A stretch of 64,000 bases of DNA from DSXH01 sp020724325 (GCA_040756515.1 JBFLYW010000019.1:1-64000), one strand, 5' to 3'; positions 28,023 to 37,619 are shown, numbered from the stretch's first letter. A program made the numbers and translations. Notes: generated by a model from the letters alone, not told the origin.

Positions 28023-28937
28023 TTATTCGTTCAAGGGCGGGCTGTCGCGGGCAATTACCTCAAGCGATTTACTCAAACATTCGATTTCAATCGGCGTACT
28101 TCCGGTTAGCTGACCATCGGGCGTTAAAAGTTTTAGCGGTTCTGTTTCTATTTTTATTTTCTTAGCTCTAAAGCACTCAACCTCTTTCATGTTTACGTGT
28201 TCGCCGGTAAAAATTCTGGGCAGGCATTGAAGCAACCGCGTTCTCGAAAGTTTATTTAAAAGTGTAACATCGAGGAAACCATCGTCAATAGAAGCTAAAG
28301 GAGCCATTAAAAAATCTTTTCCGGTATAGCGCGAATTAGAAATTTCAACAAATACATTTTCTCTATGCAATACCTTACCATCAATTTCTATTTTAAGTGA
28401 ATAAGATTTTAAAGAAATCATTCTGTGCAAGACTCCAAATATGTAAGACAAATGTCCGAATGACCTAAGCTTGAACGCTGTTCTTGCTACATCGGTAACA
28501 AACCCGAGTCCCAGAATGTTGATAAAATGAAATTGATCCTTATTGGTTTTGCAGAGCGCAACATCAACCCTTTTTGTTTTATTGAAGTAGATGTAATCGA
28601 TAGCATCGCTCCATAAATGCGGATAAAAATCGAGGTCGCGTGCAAATGCATTGCCTCTGCCAACCGGGATTACGCTAACAGGAATTCTTTTTGATGATTG
28701 ATTCGCGAAGTATCCGTTTACAGCTTCGAATAACGATCCGTCGCCCCCCGAAACAGCGAGCACATCATAATCATTAAAATTGAGGTTCTTAACTATTTCG
28801 GTTCCGTGTCCCGCGTGTTCTGTTTGAACTGCTTCATGATCAAGACTATTGAATTCAAATTCCTTGTTAATCTTATGAAATAGCCGGGAGCCGTTTCCAT
28901 TTCCCGAGACGGGATTGTTGAGGTGAAAAATTTTCAT
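28023..28937 (-). CDS. Diacylglycerol/lipid kinase family protein (YegS/DgkB-like)
   Basis: A 304-residue lipid kinase. It has NPVSGNGNGSRLF at the N-terminus, the nucleotide-binding AVSGGDGSLFEAVNGY, and PVGRGNAFARDL; then ILGLGFVTDVARTAFKLRSFG and a C-terminal VEISNSRYTGKDFLMAP and SIDDGFLDVTLL. It probably phosphorylates a lipid such as diacylglycerol at the membrane. Its ATG overlaps (ATGA) the stop of a decayed upstream frame. Confidence 0.9.
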   Translation of the reverse strand: MKIFHLNNPVSGNGNGSRLFHKINKEFEFNSLDHEAVQTEHAGHGTEIVKNLNFNDYDVLAVSGGDGSLFEAVNGYFANQSSKRIPVSVIPVGRGNAFARDLDFYPHLWSDAIDYIYFNKTKRVDVALCKTNKDQFHFINILGLGFVTDVARTAFKLRSFGHLSYIFGVLHRMISLKSYSLKIEIDGKVLHRENVFVEISNSRYTGKDFLMAPLASIDDGFLDVTLLNKLSRTRLLQCLPRIFTGEHVNMKEVECFRAKKIKIETEPLKLLTPDGQLTGSTPIEIECLSKSLEVIARDSPPLNE

Positions 28938-29083
28938 TCTACCTTTTCGAGTTTTGGTTGAACAACATAAACCGCCGGTCTTTTAGAATCAACTATTATT
29001 TCTGCTGCTGTTAACTGAGATTTTGTAATATTACCTGACTTGAAAAAAACTAAACGATCGATTTGCAGAAAATCGAAAGATCG
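28934..29083 (-). pseudogene. Tail of a decayed gene upstream of the lipid kinase
   Basis: A 49-codon open stretch, with no ATG, GTG or TTG start, ends in TGA overlapping the lipid kinase ATG. It reads like real protein: ...DFLQIDRLVFFKSGN, KSQLTAAEIIVDSKRP, AVYVVQPKLEKVE. Further upstream to 29280, other minus-strand frames look coding too (for example SLDYVENIDAIWIDEPVVVY near 29105-29170), but in different frames and broken by stops. So 28938-29279 probably holds one or two disintegrated genes. I do not recognise the family. Confidence 0.35.
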
Positions 29084-29279
29084 TCATGACAACAGCTTTA
29101 GATCACTATTCTGTAAACAACAACCGGCTCATCAATCCATATAGCATCAATATTTTCAACATAGTCTAAACTCCGTGTTAGGAATTTATTTCTCGTCAGC
29201 CGTCTTGGTTGAATAATCAGATTCCGGCACACAGATTAGTTCATGCGCTTTTTCTTTGCTGTTTACTAAAATAATTCAA

Positions 29280-30746
29280 CTACTCGGTATAATGCATTAT
29301 CACTTTGCTAATATGTTCCTCGCAGACTTTACAAAACGGTTTAGCTCCCTTTGTAAACATTATGCAATCGAGCATAGAGCGGTACATTCCTTTTGCATTG
29401 TACCCAGCGCCTTCGAACGCTCCTACTTTGCCAGCAAATTTTGATGCCTTCAAATATCTATCAACTTCTTGGCTTCTTGCTCTATCTTTTATATCATATT
29501 CATCCTGAGTAGCTTTTACTTTTTCAATTGGTTCTTTATTTCGTTTCATCCCGGCAATTCTGCTGTTCATTTCTCTTCTAACTTTCTGCCATTCAAAATC
29601 AGTTTTATCAAATTCTTCTTTTTCCCATGGAGTAGGAATTTCTATACCGTGCGATAAAACATTTTTCCACTTCAAATTATTTTTATCATACAATCGTGTA
29701 ATATTCGGTTCAACCGGTTCAATTCCTACAGGGTACATATCGTTGTATGCTGTTTCAGAAGTGTAGTATTCATCAGCGAGCCCGGCAAAAGAATGACCGA
29801 ACTCGTGCAGAAGCAAATAATCGCAGAACTGGTTGTCTGCAACGAATGTGCAGTACGTGTTATACAATCCTCCGCCGCCGTAGCGTGAGCCGTTCACCAT
29901 AATAAGGATAGCATCATAGGGAACATGTGCAGCAAGTTTACGCAATGTTTTGTTCTCTTCAGTCAATATATACCTTTCCGATCCCATTGTGTAGTATGTA
30001 GTATTTAAGACCGTGTTCTTATAAACATTTGCTCCGGGCTCATCAATTCCGCTATCCATTGAAGCTTTATAAACACCATAGATGTTGAATTTATCTTTAT
30101 GTTTTTTGAACGGTTCCTGAGCCAGCAATACTTTGGTGAATCTTTTTAAGTCATGTTCAAATTTTTTGAATTCGCCGGCTGAGTAGCCATCGCCAATTAT
30201 TACGACATCAACTTTGTTGTGTGGATTACCGGACTTATAACTTTCAATAGCAGTTACCGATACATCTATCACAGGATCTTTAATTATGTACAAATCCGAA
30301 GGATCAATTACGGTGGAGAATACTTCATTTAGAATATTCTTCTTGCCGCGTTTTTCAATTACAAATTTTATTTTGTTTTTTGGATAAGGGATTATTGCAC
30401 TCTCATGAAAAGTCCTTTTAATTCCTTTTGAAGCTTCGTCAGTCATTTGATATTCTTTGAAGTAGCTGTCGAATCCCTTAGAGTAGATAAGATTTTCCGA
30501 ATTCAAATCGTAAATTTTGTAATAGTATGCACCGTTGTTAAAATTATCTATCAGATGTTTGGTGCTTCCCGCCCAGGTTCCGTACTTATAAATAAAATCG
30601 ATCGTAATTATTTCAGTTGATGAGTCTCCAATATGAAAATAGTCTATCCGCATTGTTTTATCATCGAAGAAGTCATTGAAACTAACCATCTGCGCTTTAA
30701 CAAGCAGGGGGATGAGTAGGAGCGTTAAAATTATTTTAGTCTTCAT
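29280..30746 (-). CDS. Secreted M64-family (IgA peptidase-like) metallopeptidase
   Basis: ATG 30746 gives a signal peptide (MKTKIILTLLLIPLLVKAQ) and is preferred to a longer frame to 30782. The 488-residue product has the zinc motif H314-E315-x2-H318 in HEFGHSFAGLADEYY, as in IgA-type M64 peptidases, preceded by KVDVVIIGDGYSAGEF and followed by PGANVYKNTVLN-type segments. The C-terminal ~130 residues contain MYRSMLDCIMFTKGAKPFCKVCEE with conserved Cys. A secreted protease of unknown target. Confidence 0.9.
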   Translation of the reverse strand: MKTKIILTLLLIPLLVKAQMVSFNDFFDDKTMRIDYFHIGDSSTEIITIDFIYKYGTWAGSTKHLIDNFNNGAYYYKIYDLNSENLIYSKGFDSYFKEYQMTDEASKGIKRTFHESAIIPYPKNKIKFVIEKRGKKNILNEVFSTVIDPSDLYIIKDPVIDVSVTAIESYKSGNPHNKVDVVIIGDGYSAGEFKKFEHDLKRFTKVLLAQEPFKKHKDKFNIYGVYKASMDSGIDEPGANVYKNTVLNTTYYTMGSERYILTEENKTLRKLAAHVPYDAILIMVNGSRYGGGGLYNTYCTFVADNQFCDYLLLHEFGHSFAGLADEYYTSETAYNDMYPVGIEPVEPNITRLYDKNNLKWKNVLSHGIEIPTPWEKEEFDKTDFEWQKVRREMNSRIAGMKRNKEPIEKVKATQDEYDIKDRARSQEVDRYLKASKFAGKVGAFEGAGYNAKGMYRSMLDCIMFTKGAKPFCKVCEEHISKVIMHYTE

Positions 30747-30843
30747 AGTTCTCTCAGCTTTATTGTGACATAAAAATAACAAATGATCAGATGATCTGCC
30801 CGAATGAATTTATTTTGCCTATGCAAAGAGCAGTATAAATATT

Positions 30844-30851
30844 TATCTTAG
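30844..30851 (+). promoter_or_regulatory. Candidate promoter element TATCTTAG
   Basis: TATCTTAG ends 24 bases before the DUF4159 ATG and matches the TAnnTTAG class seen before other genes. No clear partner element. Confidence 0.35.
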
Positions 30852-30874
30852 CAAAGTTAATTAACTGTGTGTAA

Positions 30875-31537
30875 ATGAAAATTTTTGTTAAAACAGTATT
30901 TATTTTCTTAATAATTATCTCCGTTACTTTTGCGCAGGATAGCCGCGGCTTTATGATCGGACGGCTGAAATATAACGGCGGAGGCGATTGGTATAATGAC
31001 CCATCGGCAGAAATAAATCTGCTACGATTTGTTGCCCAGAATACAAATATTAAAACAAATCCTAAATATGAATTTGTGGATCTTGCCAGCGGAAATATTT
31101 TTGCTTACCCATTTTTATTTATGACCGGACACGGCAACATTGTGTTCTCGGAATCAGACTCTAAGAAGTTAAGGACATATCTTGAAAACGGCGGATTTCT
31201 TTATGTTGATGATGATTACGGACTCGATAAAGCTTTCCGGCGCGAAATCAAAAAAGTTTTTCCGGATAAGGAGCTTATAGAGCTTCCATTCGATTACGGA
31301 TTATATAATTGTATGTATGATTTCAGGAATGGTCCGCCAAAAACACATGAGCATGATAACAAACCACCGCAAGGATTTGGTATTTTTATTGACGGACGGC
31401 TGCGTGTTTATTATACGTTTGAAACTAATCCAAGCGACGGATGGGCGGATCCAGATGTTCATAAAGTCCCTCCGCAAAAAAGAGAAGAAGCACTAAAATT
31501 TGGAACCAACATTATTGTCTGGACTCTTAGCAATTAA
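30875..31537 (+). CDS. DUF4159-domain exported protein
   Basis: A 220-residue protein with a signal peptide (to SVTFAQ, ~residue 21). It has FMIGRLKYNGGGDWYNDPS, YPFLFMTGHGNIVFSE, and LENGGFLYVDDDYGLDKAF, the DUF4159 (glutamine amidotransferase-like fold) hallmarks. The Asp-rich VDDDYG lies where that fold would have its binding loop. It is 10 bases ahead of the DUF4175 gene, the partner commonly seen with it. Role unknown. Confidence 0.85.
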   Translation: MKIFVKTVFIFLIIISVTFAQDSRGFMIGRLKYNGGGDWYNDPSAEINLLRFVAQNTNIKTNPKYEFVDLASGNIFAYPFLFMTGHGNIVFSESDSKKLRTYLENGGFLYVDDDYGLDKAFRREIKKVFPDKELIELPFDYGLYNCMYDFRNGPPKTHEHDNKPPQGFGIFIDGRLRVYYTFETNPSDGWADPDVHKVPPQKREEALKFGTNIIVWTLSN

Positions 31538-31547
31538 TTTTAACTTT

Positions 31548-34500
31548 ATGATAAACGAATACCTGAACGAAATAAAAAGAAAACTGACCAAAGTTGAATC
31601 TTTAGAGAACCGCAGGAACGCTCTTTCCGGCTTATCTCTGTTTATGATAGCGGTTTCTATTAGTTTTGTTTTAGTTTGTATTCTGGAATCATTATTCGGG
31701 TTCAGTTCTATAGTTAGGACAATTTTTTTCTACGGATTAATTTTTACTACTGTTATTCAGTTAACTTATTTTGTTTTTGTGCCGCTTGTTAGATCATTCT
31801 TTCTTTTTTCTAAACCGGATTTACGTTCGGCTTCGGAGAAAGTAGGGCGCTCTTTTAATGAAATTAAAGACGAACTTCTGAATGCAATCGAAATACTTAC
31901 CCAAAATTCCCGCGGGTATTCAACGGAATTAATAAATGAAGCATTTAAGAGAATCTACGTAAGAACAAAAACGATTGATTTTAATAAGTCAATCGATTTT
32001 TCAGAGTCGATAAAAAAACTGAAGATCGGCTTGGCTGCAATAATTGTTTCGGCTGTTCTGATATTAATTGTACCGGTATTTTCGGCTTCAGCAGTGCGGT
32101 TGATCAATTACAACAAAGATTTTACGCCCCCTCAAAAATTTACGCTTAATGTTCTCCCCGGCAATAAAGAGATTACCAAAGGTGAAACCATTACAATTAT
32201 CGTTTCTGCATCGGGCGAAATCCCTTCATTAATCTCTTTGCTAACTAAAAGAGAAGACCAAACAGAATTTGATGAGATTACGCTCGAACCAGACTCGTCC
32301 GGAAATTTTGGATACCTTATTGCAGATATAAAAAATTCATTTGTTTACTTTGCATCAGCAGAAGGGATTGAAAGCGGGCAATTCAAAATATCCGTTATTA
32401 ACCGTCCAGTAATTACTCAACTGGATATAACTGTTATTCCACCGGCATATTCAAAATTACCCAACATGGTTCAACGCGACAACGGAAATATTTCGGCTCT
32501 GCACGGTTCCAAAGTACTTATTAATGTTTTATCTTCGCGCAAACTATCCGATGCCTCTATTTCATTCAACAATGGCTCTATACCCAAAATGCTTGTCAAC
32601 GACATTAGCGCCGCATATCAATTCTCTATAAAAAATTCGTTGAATTATTTTATTAACATAATCGATGAGCACGGTATTTCCAGCATTCACCCAGTTACTT
32701 ACTCAATCCATAAAATAGACGACAGCAATCCGTCAATTGAGGTTATCAATCCAAAAGAAAATATTAAACTTGGAACGGATGGAAAAATATCAATTGCAGC
32801 AAAAATTGCTGATGATTACGGACTTACTTCCTTAACTCTTAATTACAGGTTAACAGCTTCAAAATACCGTTCTTCGGAGCAGGACAATACTCAAATTTCA
32901 ATTCCAATAAAGAAAGAATCGATTGAAGATGAAATTTATTATGTATGGGATCTGGTACCGTTATATTTAGCCGAGGGCGAAGCTCTCGCTTTCTATCTTG
33001 AAGTAACAGATAATGATATTATCTCCGGACCTAAATCAACAAGATCGCAAACATTTTCAGTTTTTGTCCCTTCGCTGGATGAGCTATACAATCTTGCAGA
33101 TAATCAACATCAGGAAGCAGCGGAAGAGCTTAAGGAAACATTGAAAGACGCAGAGAAATTAAGTGCTGAGTTGAACAAAATAAGTAACGATCTAAAACAA
33201 AATTCCAAAGAGATTAACTGGCAGGAGAAAGAAAGAATTGAACGGGCTTCAAAAAAATTCAGCGATTTAATGCAAAAGACCGAAGAAGCCGCAAAAAAAC
33301 TTGACGCTTTGCAAAGAGATCTTTTACAGAACAATCTGCTTTCCGAAGAAACATTACAAAAATATAATGAACTACAAAATCTTCTGGAACAACTTAACAG
33401 CGAAGAATTGATGAATGCATTCAAACGGATGCAAGAAGCTATGCAGAATATGCTGCGCGATAATGTTCAAATATCCCTTGAAGACCTTAAAGCAAACGAG
33501 GAATATTTCAGAAAAAGTTTAGAGCGAACACTGAATCTATTAAAGCGGATACAGGTAGAAATGAAAATTGACGAGCTGATTAAACGCATTGAGGATGTTT
33601 CGCAGAAAGTTGAAGACTTGCTGAGCAAAACAGAGCAAACAAATCTGAACGACAAGAATAAACGCGAGGAACTATTGAAGCGACAAGATGATTTGTTGAA
33701 AGACATCGCGAATATGAAAGAGGAAATGGAAACTCTTAACGAGAAGATGAGCGAATTGACCGATATGCCCAAGGGAGAAATGGAAAAGCTTCTTGAAGAA
33801 TTTGAGAAGCAAAATAATGAAGAACTTTCTGAAGAGATTCTAAACGATCTTAAACAGTTTCAGAAAATGGAAGCAATTAAATCTCAGAAGCAGCTCTCTC
33901 AAAATTTGAAACAGACAAAAAGCAGCATTCAAAATCTGCAATCGGCTCTTCAGCAAATCAGTCAAATGAAAACACTTTATGAGATGATGAAAATACTGGA
34001 CGACCTGCTTACATTATCCCGAATGCAAGAAAATCTTAAGAATAGTACTAACAATCTTTCCCCGCAATCATCCGTGTTGAATAAAAATTCACGAGAGCAG
34101 AGCGAACTTCAAAATAACCTGAGCAGAGTATTGCAGAAAATGTCGGCTTTGTCTCAAAAGACGTTTGCAATAACACCAGAAATGGGTCGTTCGCTTGGCA
34201 AAGCTTATTCGGAAATGCAGCAATCAATAACGTGGATGCAGAATGGAAATCCGGCATATTCTTCGCAGCGGCAGACCGAAGCAATGCGAAACCTGAACGA
34301 GGCAGCAAGCTTAATTAAGGGCGGAATAGATCAGATGATGAGCGGCGGACAGGGCGGCGGTATGATGGGGCTTATGCAGCAGCTTCAACAATTATCCCGC
34401 CAGCAGATGGATCTAAATAAGTTAACACAAATGCTTAACCAGGGAAGAATGACACAAGAAATGATGGCGCAAATTCAGAGAATTGCTCAGCAGCAGGAAA

Positions 34501-34910
34501 TTATTAGAAAATCCCTGGAACAATTGAACCGCGAATCTAAGGAAGCAGGACATTCTAAACGGCTGGCTTCCAATCTTGAAAAAATCTTAGGCGAAATGAA
34601 TGAAGTTGTTTCTAATTTACAGTCGCAAAAACTTGATGAGGATATAGTTAGACAACAGGAAAGAATTTTATCAAAGCTATTAGAAGCACAACGTTCTATA
34701 AATGAAAGGGATTTTGAAAATGAACGCCGCTCCAAACTCGGCAAAGAATTTGTCCGTTCTTCGCCTCCTGAATTAATTCTTTATACAGAAGAAGGCAAGA
34801 ACAAAATTAGAGACGAGCTTCTTAAAGCCATACGCGAGGGCTATAAAAAGGATTACGAAGAAATTATTAGAAATTACTTCCACTCCATTGAAAAAGAAAA
34901 AAATAAGTAA
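31548..34910 (+). CDS. DUF4175-family membrane protein with long coiled coil
   Basis: ATG 31548 lies 10 bases after the DUF4159 stop and is preferred to the overlapping frame at 31500. The 1120-residue product has three N-terminal membrane segments (LSLFMIAVSISFVLVCI, FFYGLIFTTVIQLTYFV, LAAIIVSAVLILIVPVFS), a beta-rich periplasmic region (~200-510), and from ~520 on an almost unbroken charged, Gln/Glu/Lys/Leu-rich coiled coil. This is the DUF4175 layout. A Gly/Met/Gln-rich patch (~930-960, GGQGGGMMGLMQQL) interrupts the coil. In other bacteria such genes cluster with MoxR and DUF58, absent here. Confidence 0.85.
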   Translation: MINEYLNEIKRKLTKVESLENRRNALSGLSLFMIAVSISFVLVCILESLFGFSSIVRTIFFYGLIFTTVIQLTYFVFVPLVRSFFLFSKPDLRSASEKVGRSFNEIKDELLNAIEILTQNSRGYSTELINEAFKRIYVRTKTIDFNKSIDFSESIKKLKIGLAAIIVSAVLILIVPVFSASAVRLINYNKDFTPPQKFTLNVLPGNKEITKGETITIIVSASGEIPSLISLLTKREDQTEFDEITLEPDSSGNFGYLIADIKNSFVYFASAEGIESGQFKISVINRPVITQLDITVIPPAYSKLPNMVQRDNGNISALHGSKVLINVLSSRKLSDASISFNNGSIPKMLVNDISAAYQFSIKNSLNYFINIIDEHGISSIHPVTYSIHKIDDSNPSIEVINPKENIKLGTDGKISIAAKIADDYGLTSLTLNYRLTASKYRSSEQDNTQISIPIKKESIEDEIYYVWDLVPLYLAEGEALAFYLEVTDNDIISGPKSTRSQTFSVFVPSLDELYNLADNQHQEAAEELKETLKDAEKLSAELNKISNDLKQNSKEINWQEKERIERASKKFSDLMQKTEEAAKKLDALQRDLLQNNLLSEETLQKYNELQNLLEQLNSEELMNAFKRMQEAMQNMLRDNVQISLEDLKANEEYFRKSLERTLNLLKRIQVEMKIDELIKRIEDVSQKVEDLLSKTEQTNLNDKNKREELLKRQDDLLKDIANMKEEMETLNEKMSELTDMPKGEMEKLLEEFEKQNNEELSEEILNDLKQFQKMEAIKSQKQLSQNLKQTKSSIQNLQSALQQISQMKTLYEMMKILDDLLTLSRMQENLKNSTNNLSPQSSVLNKNSREQSELQNNLSRVLQKMSALSQKTFAITPEMGRSLGKAYSEMQQSITWMQNGNPAYSSQRQTEAMRNLNEAASLIKGGIDQMMSGGQGGGMMGLMQQLQQLSRQQMDLNKLTQMLNQGRMTQEMMAQIQRIAQQQEIIRKSLEQLNRESKEAGHSKRLASNLEKILGEMNEVVSNLQSQKLDEDIVRQQERILSKLLEAQRSINERDFENERRSKLGKEFVRSSPPELILYTEEGKNKIRDELLKAIREGYKKDYEEIIRNYFHSIEKEKNK

Positions 34911-34965
34911 TTCTTATAATTTCTTATTAACGACTTGAGAAGACAAAAATTCTGAACTAACTTTG

Positions 34966-35090
34966 AAAAAAAAGCAATTCAAGAATTGAAAATTACACCT
35001 GCAGCTAAAAAGGGTGTATGCAACTATTATCCCAAAAATGTTGTTTCAAAAATTAAAGCGGTGTTGTTTAGTGATGAATTTGATCGGTGA
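34966..35090 (+). pseudogene. Truncated copy of the helix-turn-helix gene at 42933 (left flanking repeat)
   Basis: About 100 bases here match 43020-43122 with roughly ten differences. Translated it reads KKAIQELKITPAAKKGVCNYYPKNVVSKIKAVL then diverges and stops at 35088-35090; shown here in pieces, the match covers AIQEL, ITPAAKKGVC and VVSKIKAV. The N-terminal half of the domain is missing. With the copy at 42933 it brackets the peptide island in direct orientation. Confidence 0.75.
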
Positions 35091-35157
35091 CGGATTTAAT
35101 AGAAGAGGATTCGGTTCATATCTATAAAATTATTTGTGTAAAAAAAATATTTTTTAC

Positions 35158-35186
35158 TTGACATTTACCCCCCCCCCGTATATTAA
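35158..35186 (+). promoter_or_regulatory. Putative phase-variable promoter with a 10-C spacer tract
   Basis: TTGACA at 35158-35163 and TATTAA at 35181-35186 are separated by exactly 17 bases, and ten of those bases are a run of C (35168-35177) in otherwise AT-rich DNA. The exporter ATG is 39 bases downstream. Changes in tract length by slipped-strand mispairing would change spacer length and promoter strength. The -35/-10 boxes are of the classical type rather than Bacteroidota -33/-7, so activity is inferred only. Confidence 0.6.
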
Positions 35187-35225
35187 AACTAAAATATTGA
35201 ACCGATAACCACCCACAACTATACT

Positions 35226-37418
35226 ATGTCTATTAAAAAAATATTTTACTCAAAATACACAATAATAAAACAATACGACCAGGCGGATTGTGGGCCAGCA
35301 TGTCTGCTGTCAGTTCTTAAATATTATAATGGCAACACATCTCTTGTCCATTTGCGCGAAATGATGAATACCTCTGTTAATGGTTCAACTATGCTCGATC
35401 TTGTAAACACTGCAAAGAAAATCGGCTTTAATGCTTCTGGTGCATCAGGCGAATATGAAGATTTAATGAAAGAACAACTTCCTTGTATTGCACATGTAAT
35501 TATAGATAATCAATTACAGCATTTTGTAGTTGTTTATAAAATCAACGCGAAAGAAGTTTTAATTGGCGATCCTGCCAAAGGATTATATAAACTTTCGAAA
35601 GAAAAATTTTTGGAAATATGGAAAACCAAATCGGCAGTTCTTCTTAAACCGGAAAAAGAATTATTGAATGAAGAAACAATAACCTGGTTCAAATGGATTA
35701 TGCAGTATATCAAGAAAGATAATATCTGGATTATCCAGTCAATCTTTCTTGGTATTATATACACACTCCTCGGTTTGTTGACTTCTGTCTTTATTCAAAA
35801 ATTGATTGATAAATATATACCGGAAAAAAATATTAATTGGATTTATTACACCGGTATATTTCTATTCATTTTGCTAATGATACGCTCTTTCTCTGGATAC
35901 ATCCGCGACCGCTTTCTTATCATTCTGAATAAGCGGTTAAACATAAATATCACCGGGGATTTTTTTCAACATCTTTTCAATTTGCCAAAAAAATTTTTTG
36001 ATACACGAAAACGGGGAGACATAACAGCTCGAATTCATGATGCTATGAGAATTCAGCAAGCCGTACTTCAAATTGGGGGAATGACAATTATTGATCTCTT
36101 GATGATTGTCGGCTCGCTGGCACTTTTATTTTATTTCTCAACTTTAATGGCTTTGATGGCGCTTATAGTTTTTCCTATTTATGGAACACTTTTATTATTG
36201 AGTACAAACAAACTCAAGATTCAGCAAAATAACGTTATGAAAGGTTACGCGCAGGTTGAATCAACTTACATTGATACCATTGGAGGAGTTGATGAGATAA
36301 AAAGTTTTAACACTTCCTCTTTCTTTGCCGGCTACAATAAAATATTTTACAGTGCTTTTCAACAAAGCACACAAGAACTAGGATTTACTCAAGCACGTTT
36401 AAGTCTATTTGCGGAAATCTCAGCAGCTTCAATAACAATTGGTATGCTTCTATTTGGAGCTGTATGGATTACAAGCGGAAAATTACTGCTTGGAGAAATG
36501 ATGGCTGCTTACTCGCTGGCAGCCGGTATTTTGCCTTCAATTAACAGATTGATAGGCGCAAACATTTCTCTACAGAGTGCAAATGTTGCTGCTGAGCGGT
36601 TAATGGATATGCTCTTAGTTGAAAAAGAAATAAACAGATCAAAAAATAAATTTGAGCTGAAGAATAAAATTACAATTGAAGATGCCGGCTTCTCATGGAA
36701 CGGACGCAGCTTTTTATTCAATAATATTAACATAGAAATTCCGGTTGGAAGAATTACTTCGCTTTGGGGTCCAAGCGGTGCAGGTAAAAGTACCATTGTT
36801 CTGCTTTTGGAAAAAAAATATCATCTTACTTCCGGTAATATAAAAATAGACGGGAATGATGCCGGTTTTTTTGATCTTGAACACTACAGGAAAAATATTG
36901 GAGTCCTTCCCCAGCAAATAAAAATATTCAACGGTACTCTTGCAGATAACATTTTGGTTGGAAGACAAATTGACGATGTTAATGTTTTACTGAAAGTAAT
37001 CTATGAATTAGAACTCGGTTATTTCCTCGAACGGTTCGAACACGGATTATATACTTTGCTTGGTGAAAACGGAAGAAAACTTTCCGGCGGTGAAATGCAG
37101 ATGCTTGCACTTATTAGAGCGTTATTAGATAAACCCAAACTGCTTGTTATTGATGAAGGATTGAGCGGTGCTGATTTTGAAATTGAAGAGATGATTTATG
37201 AAAAAATCAGAGAATACTCAAAAGAAAATGCAGTTTTCTTGATTACACATAACTTGACCAATCTTGCTAAGAGCGATTACTTATACATTATGAGAAACGG
37301 TAGAATTGAAGAAGAAGGGAAACCGGAAGTACTATTGAAGAATGGAAGTTCATTCGGCTTGATATGGAGGCGGCAAAATATTTCCTTATTTGAAAAAGGA
37401 ATACTTACAAATGGATAA
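35226..37418 (+). CDS. Peptidase-containing ABC transporter (C39 / PCAT) for a double-glycine peptide
   Basis: A 730-residue fusion of three parts. Residues ~1-135 are a C39 cysteine peptidase with Q16xxQADCG, catalytic Cys22, H99 (LQHFVVVY) and D115 (IGDPAKG). Residues ~155-440 hold about six membrane helices of an ABC exporter. The ATPase follows with Walker A GPSGAGKST (K521), signature LSGGEMQ and Walker B LLVIDEG. Such proteins cut precursors after GG and export the mature peptide; the matching substrate is the gene at 39304. The ATG has no clear Shine-Dalgarno site. It is the first gene of the island behind the poly-C promoter. Confidence 0.95.
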   Translation: MSIKKIFYSKYTIIKQYDQADCGPACLLSVLKYYNGNTSLVHLREMMNTSVNGSTMLDLVNTAKKIGFNASGASGEYEDLMKEQLPCIAHVIIDNQLQHFVVVYKINAKEVLIGDPAKGLYKLSKEKFLEIWKTKSAVLLKPEKELLNEETITWFKWIMQYIKKDNIWIIQSIFLGIIYTLLGLLTSVFIQKLIDKYIPEKNINWIYYTGIFLFILLMIRSFSGYIRDRFLIILNKRLNINITGDFFQHLFNLPKKFFDTRKRGDITARIHDAMRIQQAVLQIGGMTIIDLLMIVGSLALLFYFSTLMALMALIVFPIYGTLLLLSTNKLKIQQNNVMKGYAQVESTYIDTIGGVDEIKSFNTSSFFAGYNKIFYSAFQQSTQELGFTQARLSLFAEISAASITIGMLLFGAVWITSGKLLLGEMMAAYSLAAGILPSINRLIGANISLQSANVAAERLMDMLLVEKEINRSKNKFELKNKITIEDAGFSWNGRSFLFNNINIEIPVGRITSLWGPSGAGKSTIVLLLEKKYHLTSGNIKIDGNDAGFFDLEHYRKNIGVLPQQIKIFNGTLADNILVGRQIDDVNVLLKVIYELELGYFLERFEHGLYTLLGENGRKLSGGEMQMLALIRALLDKPKLLVIDEGLSGADFEIEEMIYEKIREYSKENAVFLITHNLTNLAKSDYLYIMRNGRIEEEGKPEVLLKNGSSFGLIWRRQNISLFEKGILTNG

Positions 37419-37470
37419 TGAAGTAGAGTTCGCCCTAAATAATGGGCAAAGCGTTAAAAAGCAATACTTG

Positions 37471-37591
37471 TGGGCATCTCTAAAAACTATTTTTAGATAA
37501 ATAGAACGCTGATAAACACAGACTTGTCCGCCGTTCTATGGCGGATAAAACTGATTTCCGCAGATTGCATTTGAGGTTTTTAGAGACGCCA
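37471..37591. repeat. MITE-like palindromic element, copy 2
   Basis: It starts TGGGCATCTCTAAAAACT and ends AGGTTTTTAGAGACGCCA, matching the arms of copy 1 at 12001 with a few changes. The core GATAAACACAGA...GGATAAAACTGATTTCCGC is shared, with an extra hairpin-like insertion (TTGTCCGCCGTTCTATGGCGGAT) related to the GC-rich array near 51840. It lies between the exporter and the next membrane gene. No clear target duplication. Confidence 0.75.
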
Positions 37592-37619
37592 TTGTTTTTT
37601 TATAATGGAGTAACAGCAA

